A DNA stretch of 49,767 bases, taken from Pseudomonadota bacterium (lineage in GTDB: Bacteria > Myxococcota_A > Bradymonadia > UBA4248). Position numbers and translations under genes: made by a program. The stretch covers positions 1-49,767 of the forward strand of contig JAFUEE010000035.1 of assembly GCA_017464085.1 (NCBI GenBank), written 5' to 3'. The stretch's first letter is position 1. Every line of letters begins with the position of its first letter. The notes under the pieces were generated by a model. The model ran no database searches and was not told where the DNA came from. It saw only the letters and a list, made by a program, of their open reading frames with translations. Below are positions 42,532-49,767 of the stretch, one piece after another.

Positions 42532-42631
42532 GCGCCTTTCGCCTTTGGCGATGCGGCGCTCCCCTTTTCGCGCCTTTCGCCTTTGGCGATGCGGCGCTCT
42601 TTTCTCGCCTTTCGCCTCCGGCGATACGGCT
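42532..42631. repeat. three tandem hairpins related to family A, in a 508-base gene-free stretch
   Basis: The stretch 42352-42859 has no supported gene. Copies at 42532-42559 and 42570-42597 are identical: GCGCC, TT, TCGCC, loop TTT, GGCGA, TGC, GGCGC. A third, altered copy is at about 42607-42630 (GCC, TT, TCGCC, TCC, GGCGA, TAC, GGC). On the minus strand these read arm-G-(C/T)ATCGCC...GGCGAAA-arm, so they look like decayed family A elements in which one side of the TAT/ATA core has changed to AAA. The period is about 38 bases. The remainder of the stretch shows only G-rich low-complexity sequence. Confidence 0.65.
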
Positions 42632-42859
42632 CGCAAGGGGCCGCGCGTCCGAGGCTGGTGGGGGGCGTGATGGGAGGACGCGCGGTTCAGCGCATGGGCG
42701 TGCGGGGGCGCTTATTGCTTTGAGCTTATTGCTTATGAAGAGAGGGGCGTCAGGCTGGGGGGGTGATGCATTTGCGTGTGGCGTATGTGCGATATACGAG
42801 GGCGCTTGGAGGACTGTGCTGGTCAGGGGATGCGGGAATGAACAAGTGCGAGGGATGGG

Positions 42860-44155
42860 ATGCGGATCATATTTCACAGCGATATCAATAATTGCTTTGC
42901 GAGCATAGAGGCAGTGCTCGACCCAAGCCTTCGCGGCGTGCCGGTTGCCGTGTGCGGAGATCCGGCCGCGCGAAGAGGGATTGTGCTCGCCAAGTCGGAG
43001 GAGGCGAAGCGTTTCGGCGTGAAGACGGGCGATCCGGTAGGCGTTGCGGCCCGCAAGTGTCCTGGGATTCGGTTTGTGCTGCCGCATTTTGAGGTATATC
43101 AGCGATATTCCAGGCTGATTCGGGCGCATTACGGCCGGTATTCCCCGGTTGTGGAGCCGTTTGGATTGGACGAGTGCTGGCTGGACATGTCGCTTGAGGT
43201 GCGTGACTTTTCGGAGGCGGCGCGAGTGGCGGACCGTCTCCGCAGCGAGGTGCGTCATCTGTTCGGGGTTACGGTGTCTGTGGGCGTGAGTTTTTGCAAG
43301 GTCTTTGCGAAGCTCGCGTCTGACCTGCGCAAGCCCGATGCCGTGACGGTCGTGCCGCCGGATCATTTTCGTGAGCAGCTGTATCATCTTCCGGCATCCG
43401 CCATGCTCTGGGTCGGCCCGTCGACGTCTCAGCGTCTTCGCCGGCTGGGCGTGCGCACGCTTGGCGACATCGAGCGGGCCGGGGAGGCGTTCATGCGCGC
43501 ACAGTTTGGAAAAAATGGAGCACGTATATGGCGTGATGCCGCAGGTCTGGACGACACGCCGGTGTTCCCTGGGGGGCCGTCGGCGGCGCAGAAGTCAGTG
43601 GGGCATGGGACGACGCTTCCGGCCGACCTGTTCTGCAGCACGGATGCCTGGCCTGTGATTGCATTTCTTTCAGAGCGGACGGTGACGGAGCTTCGCCGGA
43701 TGAGGATGTCTGCGCGCGGGATACAGATATATGTGCGCGACAGCAGCCTTCAATTCCATACTTATCAGGCGGAAGTTTCTCACAAGATTGACACTAGCCG
43801 TGCAGTGGCGGACCATTTTCTGATGCTTCTGTCGCAGCACTACGAGTTCTGTCGCGGCGTACATGCGCTGGGCGTGCGTCTGTATAATCTGGTGGCCGAT
43901 GACGTGCCGCATCAGCTTGAACTTTTTTCCAGTGATGCCGTCCGGGCGCGCGACGGGCGTGTCGATGACGCGGTGGCGCAGATACAGTCTCGTTTTGGCT
44001 CCCAGGTGTTTTTCAGGGGGAGCAGCCTGCATGGCGTGGCCGAGCATCCCGGATGTTTTCCAGGGAGCGGTCTGGCGTGCGAGCGAGGCAAGCCGGTGCT
44101 GGAAAGTTTCGAGCTTGTGCCGAAAGAGAGGGCAGCCTATGTGCCGCTATCCTGA
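42860..44155 (+). CDS. dinB: Y-family DNA polymerase (DNA polymerase IV, DinB-like)
   Basis: 431 residues. The N-terminal motif IIFHSDINNCFASIE carries the metal ligand D8, and the second catalytic motif VEPFGLDECWLDMS carries D104-E105. A helix-hairpin-helix region follows (MLWVGPSTSQRLRRLGVRTLGDIE, about 180-205), then the little-finger domain to the end. The motif wording SDINN and LDECWLD differs from the common VDMDxF and SIDEA(F/Y) of E. coli DinB, but the catalytic acids are kept, so activity is expected: translesion synthesis in the cytoplasm. No LexA box that I recognise lies upstream. It converges with the sigma-like gene. Confidence 0.93.
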   Translation: MRIIFHSDINNCFASIEAVLDPSLRGVPVAVCGDPAARRGIVLAKSEEAKRFGVKTGDPVGVAARKCPGIRFVLPHFEVYQRYSRLIRAHYGRYSPVVEPFGLDECWLDMSLEVRDFSEAARVADRLRSEVRHLFGVTVSVGVSFCKVFAKLASDLRKPDAVTVVPPDHFREQLYHLPASAMLWVGPSTSQRLRRLGVRTLGDIERAGEAFMRAQFGKNGARIWRDAAGLDDTPVFPGGPSAAQKSVGHGTTLPADLFCSTDAWPVIAFLSERTVTELRRMRMSARGIQIYVRDSSLQFHTYQAEVSHKIDTSRAVADHFLMLLSQHYEFCRGVHALGVRLYNLVADDVPHQLELFSSDAVRARDGRVDDAVAQIQSRFGSQVFFRGSSLHGVAEHPGCFPGSGLACERGKPVLESFELVPKERAAYVPLS

Positions 44156-44240
44156 AGGCGTGGTGTTCAGGGGTGCAGGTGCGTGCGGCGCGACTCACAG
44201 GGCATGCGCGGGCATGCTGTAGAGCGTGGCGAGCGGGGGA

Positions 44241-44759
44241 TCATTCGTCGGAGTCGTCTTCGTCGCATTCCGGAGGATAATCATCTTCCTCTTCAGCGAA
44301 GAGCGCATCATCTGCTTCATCCCCGAGTGCAGCGCGGAGCTTGTCGATGCCGCTTCTCTCGACCTGCCTGATACGTTCGCGTGTGAGGTTGAGCAGGGTG
44401 CCAACTTCTTCGAGCGTGATGCCGCCTCTGTCGGCGACATCAAGCGCGCATGTTTCGGTCATTTCCCAGACCTCGAGGTCTGGAAAGTTCATTTTTATGG
44501 ATCCGGACTGGGGCACGATATCGAGGTAGAGGTGATATTTGCAAGAGACCCATGGGCATGGCCTCGGAGCGTTTCTGCAGTCGCCTCTTGAGCGCGGCCT
44601 GAACTGTTCAAAGGCCTGGAGGATGAGCTGAGCTTCTTCGATTTTTTCGCGAGTCAGTCCTCGAACTGCGAGTGTTTTGGAGCGTCTTAAGCCGCGCCGT
44701 GCGCCTCTGCGTGCTGTTGTCGTGCGAATGGGGCGCGATGAATTCGGCTCGTCCGTCAT
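44241..44759 (-). CDS. sigma-70 region 4-like DNA-binding protein with a Cys/His cluster
   Basis: 172 residues. Residues 1-45 are very basic ([13 protein letters not shown]). A compact Cys/His group follows: C61, C68, C73 and H76 in [16 protein letters not shown], which could hold a metal. Residues 104-145 match sigma-70 region 4: [42 protein letters not shown], with the helix-turn-helix at about 113-134. The C-terminus is strongly acidic ([17 protein letters not shown]). Region 2 is absent, so it cannot act as a normal sigma factor alone; it may bind -35-like DNA or RNA polymerase. I recall similar short proteins in deltaproteobacteria but no established function. Confidence 0.88.
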   Translation of the reverse strand: MTDEPNSSRPIRTTTARRGARRGLRRSKTLAVRGLTREKIEEAQLILQAFEQFRPRSRGDCRNAPRPCPWVSCKYHLYLDIVPQSGSIKMNFPDLEVWEMTETCALDVADRGGITLEEVGTLLNLTRERIRQVERSGIDKLRAALGDEADDALFAEEEDDYPPECDEDDSDE

Positions 44760-45142
44760 GGAATTCTACTCACTAAGGCTGTGACCCCTTGCTGTGCATG
44801 GGCCGTCAAAGGATCAGGTAAGAGACTACCTTCAAAAACATCTTTATTTTGTCGCAAAATGCCGCATGCTGTCAATATGGAATAATGGCGAATTGGAATG
44901 TATGCAGCAAAAGCTGCGGATGCCGTGCGGCATGCGTTCGTCAGCATGCGGTTTCATGCGTGTATTAAAAAAGGGAATTGCGTGTGCCGTGGTATATTGG
45001 ATTGAATTTTTGTCATGTTCGCGTTAAACCTGTAAGCTGAGTATGTCGTGGCACAGACTGTTCCTTGAAGTTTCGACAATGATCGCAAAGATGTGCAGGG
45101 GCAGGCTGTTGTCAGTTTATTATTTAATGTTAAGGAGCTTAC
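44760..45142. other. 383-base intergenic region between divergent genes
   Basis: No gene is supported; the open frames here lack start signals and family character. The only recognisable element is the promoter candidate at 45010-45038. The rest shows no repeat of the window's palindrome family. Confidence 0.5.
45010..45038 (+). promoter_or_regulatory. possible promoter of the envelope operon
   Basis: TTGTCA (45010-45015), a 17-base spacer and TAAGCT (45033-45038), giving a leader of about 100 bases before the start at 45143. The -10 is a modest match. Confidence 0.35.
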
Positions 45143-45598
45143 ATGAAGAAGCTGAATTTAAATCGTTCTGTCCGGGCTTTTATGGTTGGTCTGGCTGTTT
45201 TCATGAGCATTCCAGCGGCCAGTGCGTTCGGTCAGGATATTCAGAAGTATCGGGATGATATTCGTCAGAATCAGAACCGCGTGGAGCGTCTCAAGACGAT
45301 GGACACGACGCGCTACAGCAGCGAGATGACCGAGATCTCGAACTGGATTGACGAGGCGCGGATTTTGATTGACAAGGATGAGACGGACAAAGTGAAGACG
45401 CTGTCTCTGAAGATCGGGGTTTATGTAGATTTTGTGGAGGTAGCGCTTGAGCGCGATCGCGTGATGGGTGAGGCGATGGAAGCGGAATCGCGTCTGAAGT
45501 CTTTGAAGGCCGATTACGGGAAGCTCGACGCGATGGTCCAGCAGCTGACGGCTGAGGAGGAAGTCCTTCAGGGCAAGCTTGAGAGCATGAAGAAGTAG
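45143..45598 (+). CDS. small periplasmic coiled-coil protein
   Basis: 151 residues. AAGGAG seven bases upstream fixes the start. The signal peptide ends near SAFGQ (about residue 31). The mature protein is almost entirely helical with heptad character, especially QKYRDDIRQNQNRVERLK and the C-terminal EAESRLKSLKADYGKLDAMVQQL, so a coiled coil is likely. It lies 28 bases before the OmpA-like lipoprotein, suggesting joint expression and perhaps contact, since that protein also has a long helical N-terminal part. The family is not recognised. Confidence 0.85.
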   Translation: MKKLNLNRSVRAFMVGLAVFMSIPAASAFGQDIQKYRDDIRQNQNRVERLKTMDTTRYSSEMTEISNWIDEARILIDKDETDKVKTLSLKIGVYVDFVEVALERDRVMGEAMEAESRLKSLKADYGKLDAMVQQLTAEEEVLQGKLESMKK

Positions 45599-45626
45599 AA
45601 GAGCCACAGATCAGGGAGAAATGAAG

Positions 45627-46718
45627 ATGAAAGTTAAGACGATTGGGCAGTTGGTATTGATCTGTTCTGCGGCATTTGGTGGCATGACGGCGTGCGGTCC
45701 GCAGGAGAAGCCTGCCGAGCTCGTGCAGCTCGAGGAGCTCCGGGCGAGCGAGGAATCAGCGGACATCAACGGCGCTGCTCCCGAAGCCTACAAGGCTTGC
45801 ACGGATCTGACGAATCAGGCAGTGAACGCTTGGCAGGATGGCGAGCAGACGATGGCGAAGACGTATGCGGCGCTCGCGCAGCGCCAGTATGCGACGGCCC
45901 GCGCGCAGGCGAAGATGAATGAAGCAAAAGCCCGCAAGGAAGCAGCCGACAAAGAGTATGATGCGATCAAGCTTCAGATGGAGACACTGAAGGCGAAACA
46001 GGACGGCCTTGAGAAGAGCATTGCTCTGATGAAGGAGAATATTTCCAACTCCGATATGGCGAATGTGGAGCACCGGATTCAGGTGGCGATGACGGAGCGC
46101 GAGAAGGCTGTGGGCGTTGAGGCGCCGCTGACCCAGAAAGCGACGTTCGATGCGGCAGAGGCGAAGCTGAAAGAGGCTGGCGAGAAGAATGCGCGCGGTC
46201 AGCGCGCGGAAGCGAGCGCAAGTGCGGAAGAGGCTCGCCTGATGTTTTCGAAAGCCTATGAACTCGCCAAGCCTGAGTTCGACAGCAAGCAGCAGTCCGC
46301 GAAAGCGGCCGAGCGTCAGAAGCTGCTCTTCACGGAAGCTCAGAATATTGTCGGCAGCGAGAATGTCTTGACGGATATGCGGAACACTGTGATTATTCTC
46401 GCGGGTTCATTCGAGAAGGATAAGTCTGAGATTCTTCCAGTCAAGCTTGATGCGCTTCGCCGCGTGGCGGAACTTGCGAAGAAGTATTCGGACACGACGG
46501 TGACGATCGAGGGATATGTCCAGAAATCGACGAAGAATTACTTTGAGGTCAGTCAGCGCCGCTGTGACACGGTCCGCGATTTCCTGATGAGCCAGGGCGT
46601 TGAATACAAGCGCCTGATCACGACAGCCAAGGGCAAAGAGAATCTTCGCTATGATGAGAAGAAGAAGACGAATCGCCCGTTGAATGACCGTGTTGAGATT
46701 ATTCTCACGCTTCCGTAA
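45627..46718 (+). CDS. OmpA-family lipoprotein with helical N-terminal domain
   Basis: 363 residues. The lipobox MTAC is near residue 23. Residues 35-250 are helical and Ala/Lys/Glu-rich, with a DUF4398-like start (EAYKACTDLTNQAVNAWQDGE). The C-terminal 110 residues are OmpA-like: VILAGSFEKDKSEILP, VTIEGYVQKSTKNYFEVSQRRCDTVRDFL and NRPLNDRVEIIL. The peptidoglycan-binding consensus TDxxG is replaced by EGYVQ, so the diaminopimelate-contacting Asp is missing, while the later Arg pair remains. It may tether the outer membrane to the wall weakly or in another way. GGGAG is eight bases before ATG 45627; ATG 45621 is too close to it. Confidence 0.9.
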   Translation: MKVKTIGQLVLICSAAFGGMTACGPQEKPAELVQLEELRASEESADINGAAPEAYKACTDLTNQAVNAWQDGEQTMAKTYAALAQRQYATARAQAKMNEAKARKEAADKEYDAIKLQMETLKAKQDGLEKSIALMKENISNSDMANVEHRIQVAMTEREKAVGVEAPLTQKATFDAAEAKLKEAGEKNARGQRAEASASAEEARLMFSKAYELAKPEFDSKQQSAKAAERQKLLFTEAQNIVGSENVLTDMRNTVIILAGSFEKDKSEILPVKLDALRRVAELAKKYSDTTVTIEGYVQKSTKNYFEVSQRRCDTVRDFLMSQGVEYKRLITTAKGKENLRYDEKKKTNRPLNDRVEIILTLP

Positions 46719-46730
46719 GCAGTCCCGAAG

Positions 46731-46751
46731 CCCCCGGCTGCTTGCCGGGGG
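46731..46751 (+). terminator. GC-rich hairpin after the OmpA-like gene
   Basis: CCCCCGGC (46731-46738), loop TGCTT, GCCGGGGG (46744-46751), 12 bases after the stop codon. It is followed by more G and no T-run, so it may be an incomplete or factor-dependent terminator. Confidence 0.5.
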
Positions 46752-46804
46752 GGGGCGATGTCTGTGAGAAAATGGTGTAAAGAGCCAGTGGGCGCTGAGA
46801 TGGA

Positions 46805-46832
46805 TTGACAAGCGCGTCTGGATGATGATAAA
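46805..46832 (+). promoter_or_regulatory. likely promoter of the TPR gene at 46917
   Basis: Consensus -35 TTGACA at 46805-46810, a 16-base spacer and GATAAA at 46827-46832. Just downstream, CGTAGATTCTACG at 46844-46856 is a short perfect dyad that could be an operator or a 5' hairpin. The gene thus seems able to be transcribed separately from the OmpA-like gene. Confidence 0.6.
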
Positions 46833-46916
46833 AGCCAGAAGGGCGTAGATTCTACGGCATATAAAAGTAAGAACAGGGATCTTCAGCGCGGTGCTGAGAG
46901 CTAAGGAGACATAAGT

Positions 46917-48617
46917 ATGCATCTGAAGAGTGGTAAGTTCGGCATAAGAGCAGCAATGATTGCGTCCGCGATGTTATTTGCGCCGCTTTCGGCTCAGGCA
47001 CAGGATGGATTTGATTTTGGCGCGGAAGAAGAAGGGGGCGGATTTGATTTTGACGAGGGGGGAAGTGCAGCGCCAGCAGCGCCGGCAGAGCAGCTTGATG
47101 CATCGTCTCCTGTATTTGCGCGTCTGACCGAAGCCCAGTCGATGATCAGCTCAGGCCAGTACATTCCAGCGGCTCAGGCGCTGCATGACACTTTGATGAG
47201 CAGTCAGGAAGGTGCGCCGCAGCTTCATTTCGAGCTCGGACGTGCGCTTTATGAGGCTGGATTTTATCAGTCGGCGTTGAATCATTTTGACGCTGTTCTT
47301 CAGAATGGCACGACGACCAAAGAGTATGATGAGACGCTTCAGTATCTTGTTCTGATTGGCCGAGAGCTTCCCGGTGAGCCTCGCCGATATAGCCGTATTT
47401 ATGATAATTTTATCGACAAGTTCCCGACAGAAGTGTCTGACAGCATGCTTTCGGAGGTCGGTTATCTGCTTGGGATGGCGGCATATCGTGAATCGAAGCT
47501 TGATGACGTTGTATTCTTTGTCGGTCACGTGAAAGAGGACAGCCCGTATTATCCGAAATCGCGTTATCTTGAAGGCGTGACGTATGTGCGCCAGAATAAG
47601 GGCCAGCCTGCGCTCGATTCGTTTAAGGAAGTGCTCCGTTGGCTCGATTCGAAAGCCGAGAAGGAGAAGCTGAGTGCGGATGAGATGCGTCTGCGAGAGT
47701 TTACGATTGCAGCGCTTGGGCGCGTGTTCTACCAGGTAGGCTCGACGCTTTGGAAACTTGGTGAGCGCGAGAAGGCGGCGAACAGCTGGACGACTTCGTT
47801 GAAGTATTACAATGCGTTTTCGCGTGACAGCCGTATGTGGCTTGATGCTTTGTTTGAAGCGAGCTGGGCATATTATCGCGTCGATAATTTCGGAAAGGCG
47901 CTCGGCCTTCTTCTGACGCTGAACAGTCCTTATTTCAGTGACAAGTATTATCCTGAGGCAATGCTCCTTCAGGCGACGATTTATTATACAAACTGCCATT
48001 ATGACCGCGTTGTGGATATCTTGACGGATTATAAGGCGACGTATGAGCCTATGAAGCAGAAAGTGGACGAGCTCGTCTCCCGTCTGTTCCAGCCGGAAGA
48101 GGTGTATGATTTCCTGTATATGGTCAAGAATACGGACAAAGATTCGTATGATCAGACGCTTCAGCTGATTTTGGAAGCTTCTGTTCAGGACCGTGACCTT
48201 CGCCGCGGGCTCGTCTATATCGATATGCTTGATGAGGAAAAGCGTCGTGTTGAGGCCAATACGACCCTGAAAGGCTCGTCCCTTGGACAGAGCATGATTC
48301 AGGATCTTCAAGCGACGCAAATGCTTTCCGTCGTGGATGCAGGTAAGAAAGGCAAACAGCGTCTTGAGAGACTTCAGGAAGAGCTTCGCGACCATTCGAA
48401 CCGTGCGCTCGATATCGAAATCGAAACGACGGAGAAATACGCTGCTCGTGAGGAGCTCAAGGAGCAGGATCCGAATGCGCTGGATGAGTTCGAGCAGATG
48501 ATTGACAATGTGATGGGCGCGGATGACGAACATCTGTTCTGGAAGTTCGATGGCGAATACTGGAATGACGAGCTCGGTTATTACTGGTATTATATTTCGT
48601 CGCGTTGCGGTCGATAA
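46917..48617 (+). CDS. secreted TPR-repeat protein
   Basis: 566 residues. AAGGAG eight bases upstream fixes the start. The signal peptide ends SAQAQD (about residue 29). A short duplicated acidic/aromatic segment follows (DGFDFGAEEEGGGFDFDEGG), then TPR-like helical pairs from about 55 to 420 (for example MISSGQYIPAAQALHDTLMSS, QLHFELGRALYEAGFYQSALNHFDAVL, YLEGVTYVRQNKGQPALDSFKEVL). The C-terminal 130 residues are helical and charged, ending in an aromatic-rich tail (DELGYYWYYIS). It is probably a periplasmic scaffold working with the two upstream envelope proteins; the contact is inferred from proximity only. Confidence 0.88.
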   Translation: MHLKSGKFGIRAAMIASAMLFAPLSAQAQDGFDFGAEEEGGGFDFDEGGSAAPAAPAEQLDASSPVFARLTEAQSMISSGQYIPAAQALHDTLMSSQEGAPQLHFELGRALYEAGFYQSALNHFDAVLQNGTTTKEYDETLQYLVLIGRELPGEPRRYSRIYDNFIDKFPTEVSDSMLSEVGYLLGMAAYRESKLDDVVFFVGHVKEDSPYYPKSRYLEGVTYVRQNKGQPALDSFKEVLRWLDSKAEKEKLSADEMRLREFTIAALGRVFYQVGSTLWKLGEREKAANSWTTSLKYYNAFSRDSRMWLDALFEASWAYYRVDNFGKALGLLLTLNSPYFSDKYYPEAMLLQATIYYTNCHYDRVVDILTDYKATYEPMKQKVDELVSRLFQPEEVYDFLYMVKNTDKDSYDQTLQLILEASVQDRDLRRGLVYIDMLDEEKRRVEANTTLKGSSLGQSMIQDLQATQMLSVVDAGKKGKQRLERLQEELRDHSNRALDIEIETTEKYAAREELKEQDPNALDEFEQMIDNVMGADDEHLFWKFDGEYWNDELGYYWYYISSRCGR

Positions 48618-48631
48618 TCGGTGAGCATTTT

Positions 48632-48668
48632 AGCCCCGGAGGCGTACTGCCGACCGGGGCTTTTTTTT
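48632..48668 (+). terminator. intrinsic terminator after the TPR gene
   Basis: AGCCCCGG (48632-48639), 14-base loop, CCGGGGCT (48654-48661), then a run of eight T ending at 48668. It starts 14 bases after the stop codon and closes the 45-48.6 kb unit. Confidence 0.9.
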
Positions 48669-48679
48669 GTCCGAAAAAA

Positions 48680-48746
48680 GCCGACGCGTATGCGCAGCAT
48701 AGCGTCGGCCATGCCGTTCGTATGAGGTGAAACCGAATAGAACGGC
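48680..48746. repeat. pair of bulged-G palindromes (family A)
   Basis: 48680-48709: GCCGACGC, bulged G, TATGC, loop GCA, GCATA, GCGTCGGC. 48713-48746: GCCGTTC, bulged G, TAT, 13-base loop, ATA, GAACGGC. The two have unrelated stem sequences but the same construction and lie three bases apart. They fill most of the spacer between the terminator and the last gene. Confidence 0.8.
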
Positions 48747-48911
48747 GTCTGGAAATGTGTTGTGCGTGTCATTCTGAGCGTTCGCGCATGTAAAAAAATG
48801 TCGATTAATAATGAATTGTTTGGCGTAATGGCTTAATTTACATACAAAGAGGGCGTGCCTTTTGGCGGATTGAATTTCTGATGATTATTGTTTGAAAAAA
48901 AAGGATCTGGC

Positions 48912-49767
48912 ATGGCGGGATTGCAGAATAATAAAGGCCTTCCCAAACTTGGCGGTTCGTCTTCAGGACTGCCAAAACTGGGGAGCAGTCCGATGTCTGG
49001 GTTGCCCAAACTGGGATCTCTGAGTTCGAAGAAGGTCGAGCTTCCAAAGTTGAAACTTGGAGCGGCTGCAGCGCCTTCAGCAAAGAAAAGTCCGGCAATC
49101 GGCGCCACGCTCATCGATGAAGAAGCAAATACTGCCGAGAATACAGTTGATGCGCTTCTTGATGCGCTTGGAATTGGCGATACTGGCGGGTTTGATGAGG
49201 AGGAATCTGAGACGCTTGTCGTGAACAGGTCGAGCCTTGATCTTGTCGAGATGGGGTCGGATTGCGCAGCTGGGCAGGACGGCTTTGATCCGATCGATGT
49301 CCATGAGGGCACGATGGTCACGCCGCCGCCAAAATTTGATGCGCAGTCATTAGGAGGGGGCGCATCTTCGGTGTCCATGACGAGCATAGGGAAGCCTGAG
49401 CTTGCACAGGGTGCAGATGCATTTTCGGTATCACAATCTGAGGGCGTGCTTTCAGGTGAAACGCATTTGCCAGCGGCATTGGAGACTCCGCAGCTGCCGT
49501 CAAAACCGAGGATTGCACCGCTGCCATCCTCGGTCCAGGTTCCGGTCGCGCCAATGATTGCGCCGTCTGTTCCGGTCATGGCACCGCTGCCAGCCGCGCC
49601 AGTTGCCGCGCAATCTGTTCCGGTCATGGCACCGCCAGCCGCGCCAGTTGCCGCGCAATCTGTTCCGGTCATGGCGCCGCCTGCCGCGCCAGTTGCCGCG
49701 CCGTCTGTTCCGGTCATGGCGCCGCCTGCCGCGCCAGTTGCCGCGCCGTCTGTTCCGGTCATGGCGC
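48912..49767 (+). CDS. partial gene: LPKLG-motif protein with Pro/Ala tandem repeats, function unknown
   Basis: 285 codons are visible and the frame stays open at the right edge. AAAAGGAT precedes ATG 48912. There is no signal peptide, so it is likely cytoplasmic. The N-terminus holds the short motif LPKLG in three copies at residues 11, 20 and 33, plus a related LPKLKLG at 47. An acidic stretch follows (about 70-125), then a flexible Ser/Pro region, then 15-16 residue Pro/Ala repeats with the core VPVMAPPAAPVAAQS from about 220 to the edge. The part seen looks mostly disordered; a folded domain may lie beyond the window. The antisense strand also has a long open frame here, explained by the repeats. 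Confidence 0.8.
   Translation, partial: MAGLQNNKGLPKLGGSSSGLPKLGSSPMSGLPKLGSLSSKKVELPKLKLGAAAAPSAKKSPAIGATLIDEEANTAENTVDALLDALGIGDTGGFDEEESETLVVNRSSLDLVEMGSDCAAGQDGFDPIDVHEGTMVTPPPKFDAQSLGGGASSVSMTSIGKPELAQGADAFSVSQSEGVLSGETHLPAALETPQLPSKPRIAPLPSSVQVPVAPMIAPSVPVMAPLPAAPVAAQSVPVMAPPAAPVAAQSVPVMAPPAAPVAAPSVPVMAPPAAPVAAPSVPVMA
49569..49767 (+). repeat. tandem 45/48-bp coding repeat
   Basis: Units start at GTT 49569 (48 bases, with an extra Leu codon), 49617, 49662 and 49707 (45 bases each), and a fifth begins at 49752 and is cut by the window edge. The last three units are nearly identical at DNA level, with a few third-position changes and a CAA/CCG swap, which suggests recent expansion. Confidence 0.88.

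Noticed and set aside
42780..42859. SOS (LexA) box upstream of DNA polymerase IV
   Set aside because: No convincing inverted or direct GAAC/GTTC arrangement was found.
42507..42908. Plus-strand frame across the hairpin repeats before DNA polymerase IV
   Set aside because: It is a translation of the repeated hairpins and overlaps the better-supported polymerase start.
47151..48533. 460-codon minus-strand frame opposite the TPR gene
   Set aside because: Antisense of a gene with a signal peptide and TPR repeats; no start signal or recognisable motif.
48833..49762. Long minus-strand open frame with MTGTDGAATGAAGGA repeats
   Set aside because: It is the antisense reading of the Pro/Ala repeats of the plus-strand gene. 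The plus frame has a ribosome-binding site, usual codon use and motif structure; the minus frame has none.

Overview
The window reads as a chromosomal segment of a Gram-negative bacterium, most likely a member of the Myxococcota or a related former deltaproteobacterial group. The pointers are two eukaryote-like Ser/Thr kinases (one fused to an AAA ATPase and TPR repeats), several cysteine-rich outer-membrane lipoproteins, a lipoprotein with MopE-like Asp-rich metal motifs and a choice-of-anchor L type domain, a complete RND efflux operon, and many secreted helical-repeat proteins. Most genes are about 55-60% GC by hand count. A lipoprotein cluster (23.7-30.9 kb) and a short-chain dehydrogenase gene (33.4-34.1 kb) are clearly richer in AT. 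The assignment is an inference from gene content; no rRNA is present.

Layout. 1-3.4 kb: a 42-bp tandem repeat, then an S41 carboxyl-terminal-processing protease. 3.5-11 kb: a small secreted protein, then a plus-strand operon of MoxR ATPase, secreted TPR protein, secreted MORN-repeat protein and GlmU-like hexapeptide beta-helix protein. 11-15.2 kb: a giant PknK-like kinase on the minus strand. 15.6-22.2 kb: a small membrane protein, then outer-membrane factor, adaptor and permease of an RND efflux pump. 22.5-23.5 kb: a degenerate ADP-ribosylglycohydrolase homologue. 23.7-30.9 kb: three paralogous cysteine-rich lipoproteins, the middle one frameshifted. 31 kb: tRNA-Val(CAC) with promoter and terminator. 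31.1-34.1 kb: an S9 peptidase and the AT-rich dehydrogenase. 34.3-38.1 kb: a tail-anchored kinase divergent from a secreted protein of unknown function. 38.3-42.4 kb (minus): an unknown membrane protein, a LysE-type exporter and the choice-of-anchor L lipoprotein. 42.9-44.8 kb: DNA polymerase IV converging on a sigma-region-4-like regulator. 45.1-48.6 kb: a periplasmic coiled-coil protein, an OmpA-like lipoprotein and a TPR protein, probably one envelope module. 48.9 kb to the end: an incomplete gene with LPKLG motifs and Pro/Ala tandem repeats.

The most unusual signal is not a gene. Nine intergenic regions hold a family of small palindromes with one architecture: an outer stem ending in C, a bulged G, then an inner stem that always opens with TAT and closes with ATA. 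Stem sequences differ from copy to copy but stay complementary, and most copies sit in pairs 30-40 bp apart. This looks like a REP/BIME-like structured element kept for its fold. The other leads are the frameshifted lipoprotein, the ADP-ribosylglycohydrolase that lost its metal ligands, the Cys/His-containing sigma-like regulator, and a MoxR operon that lacks its usual partners.
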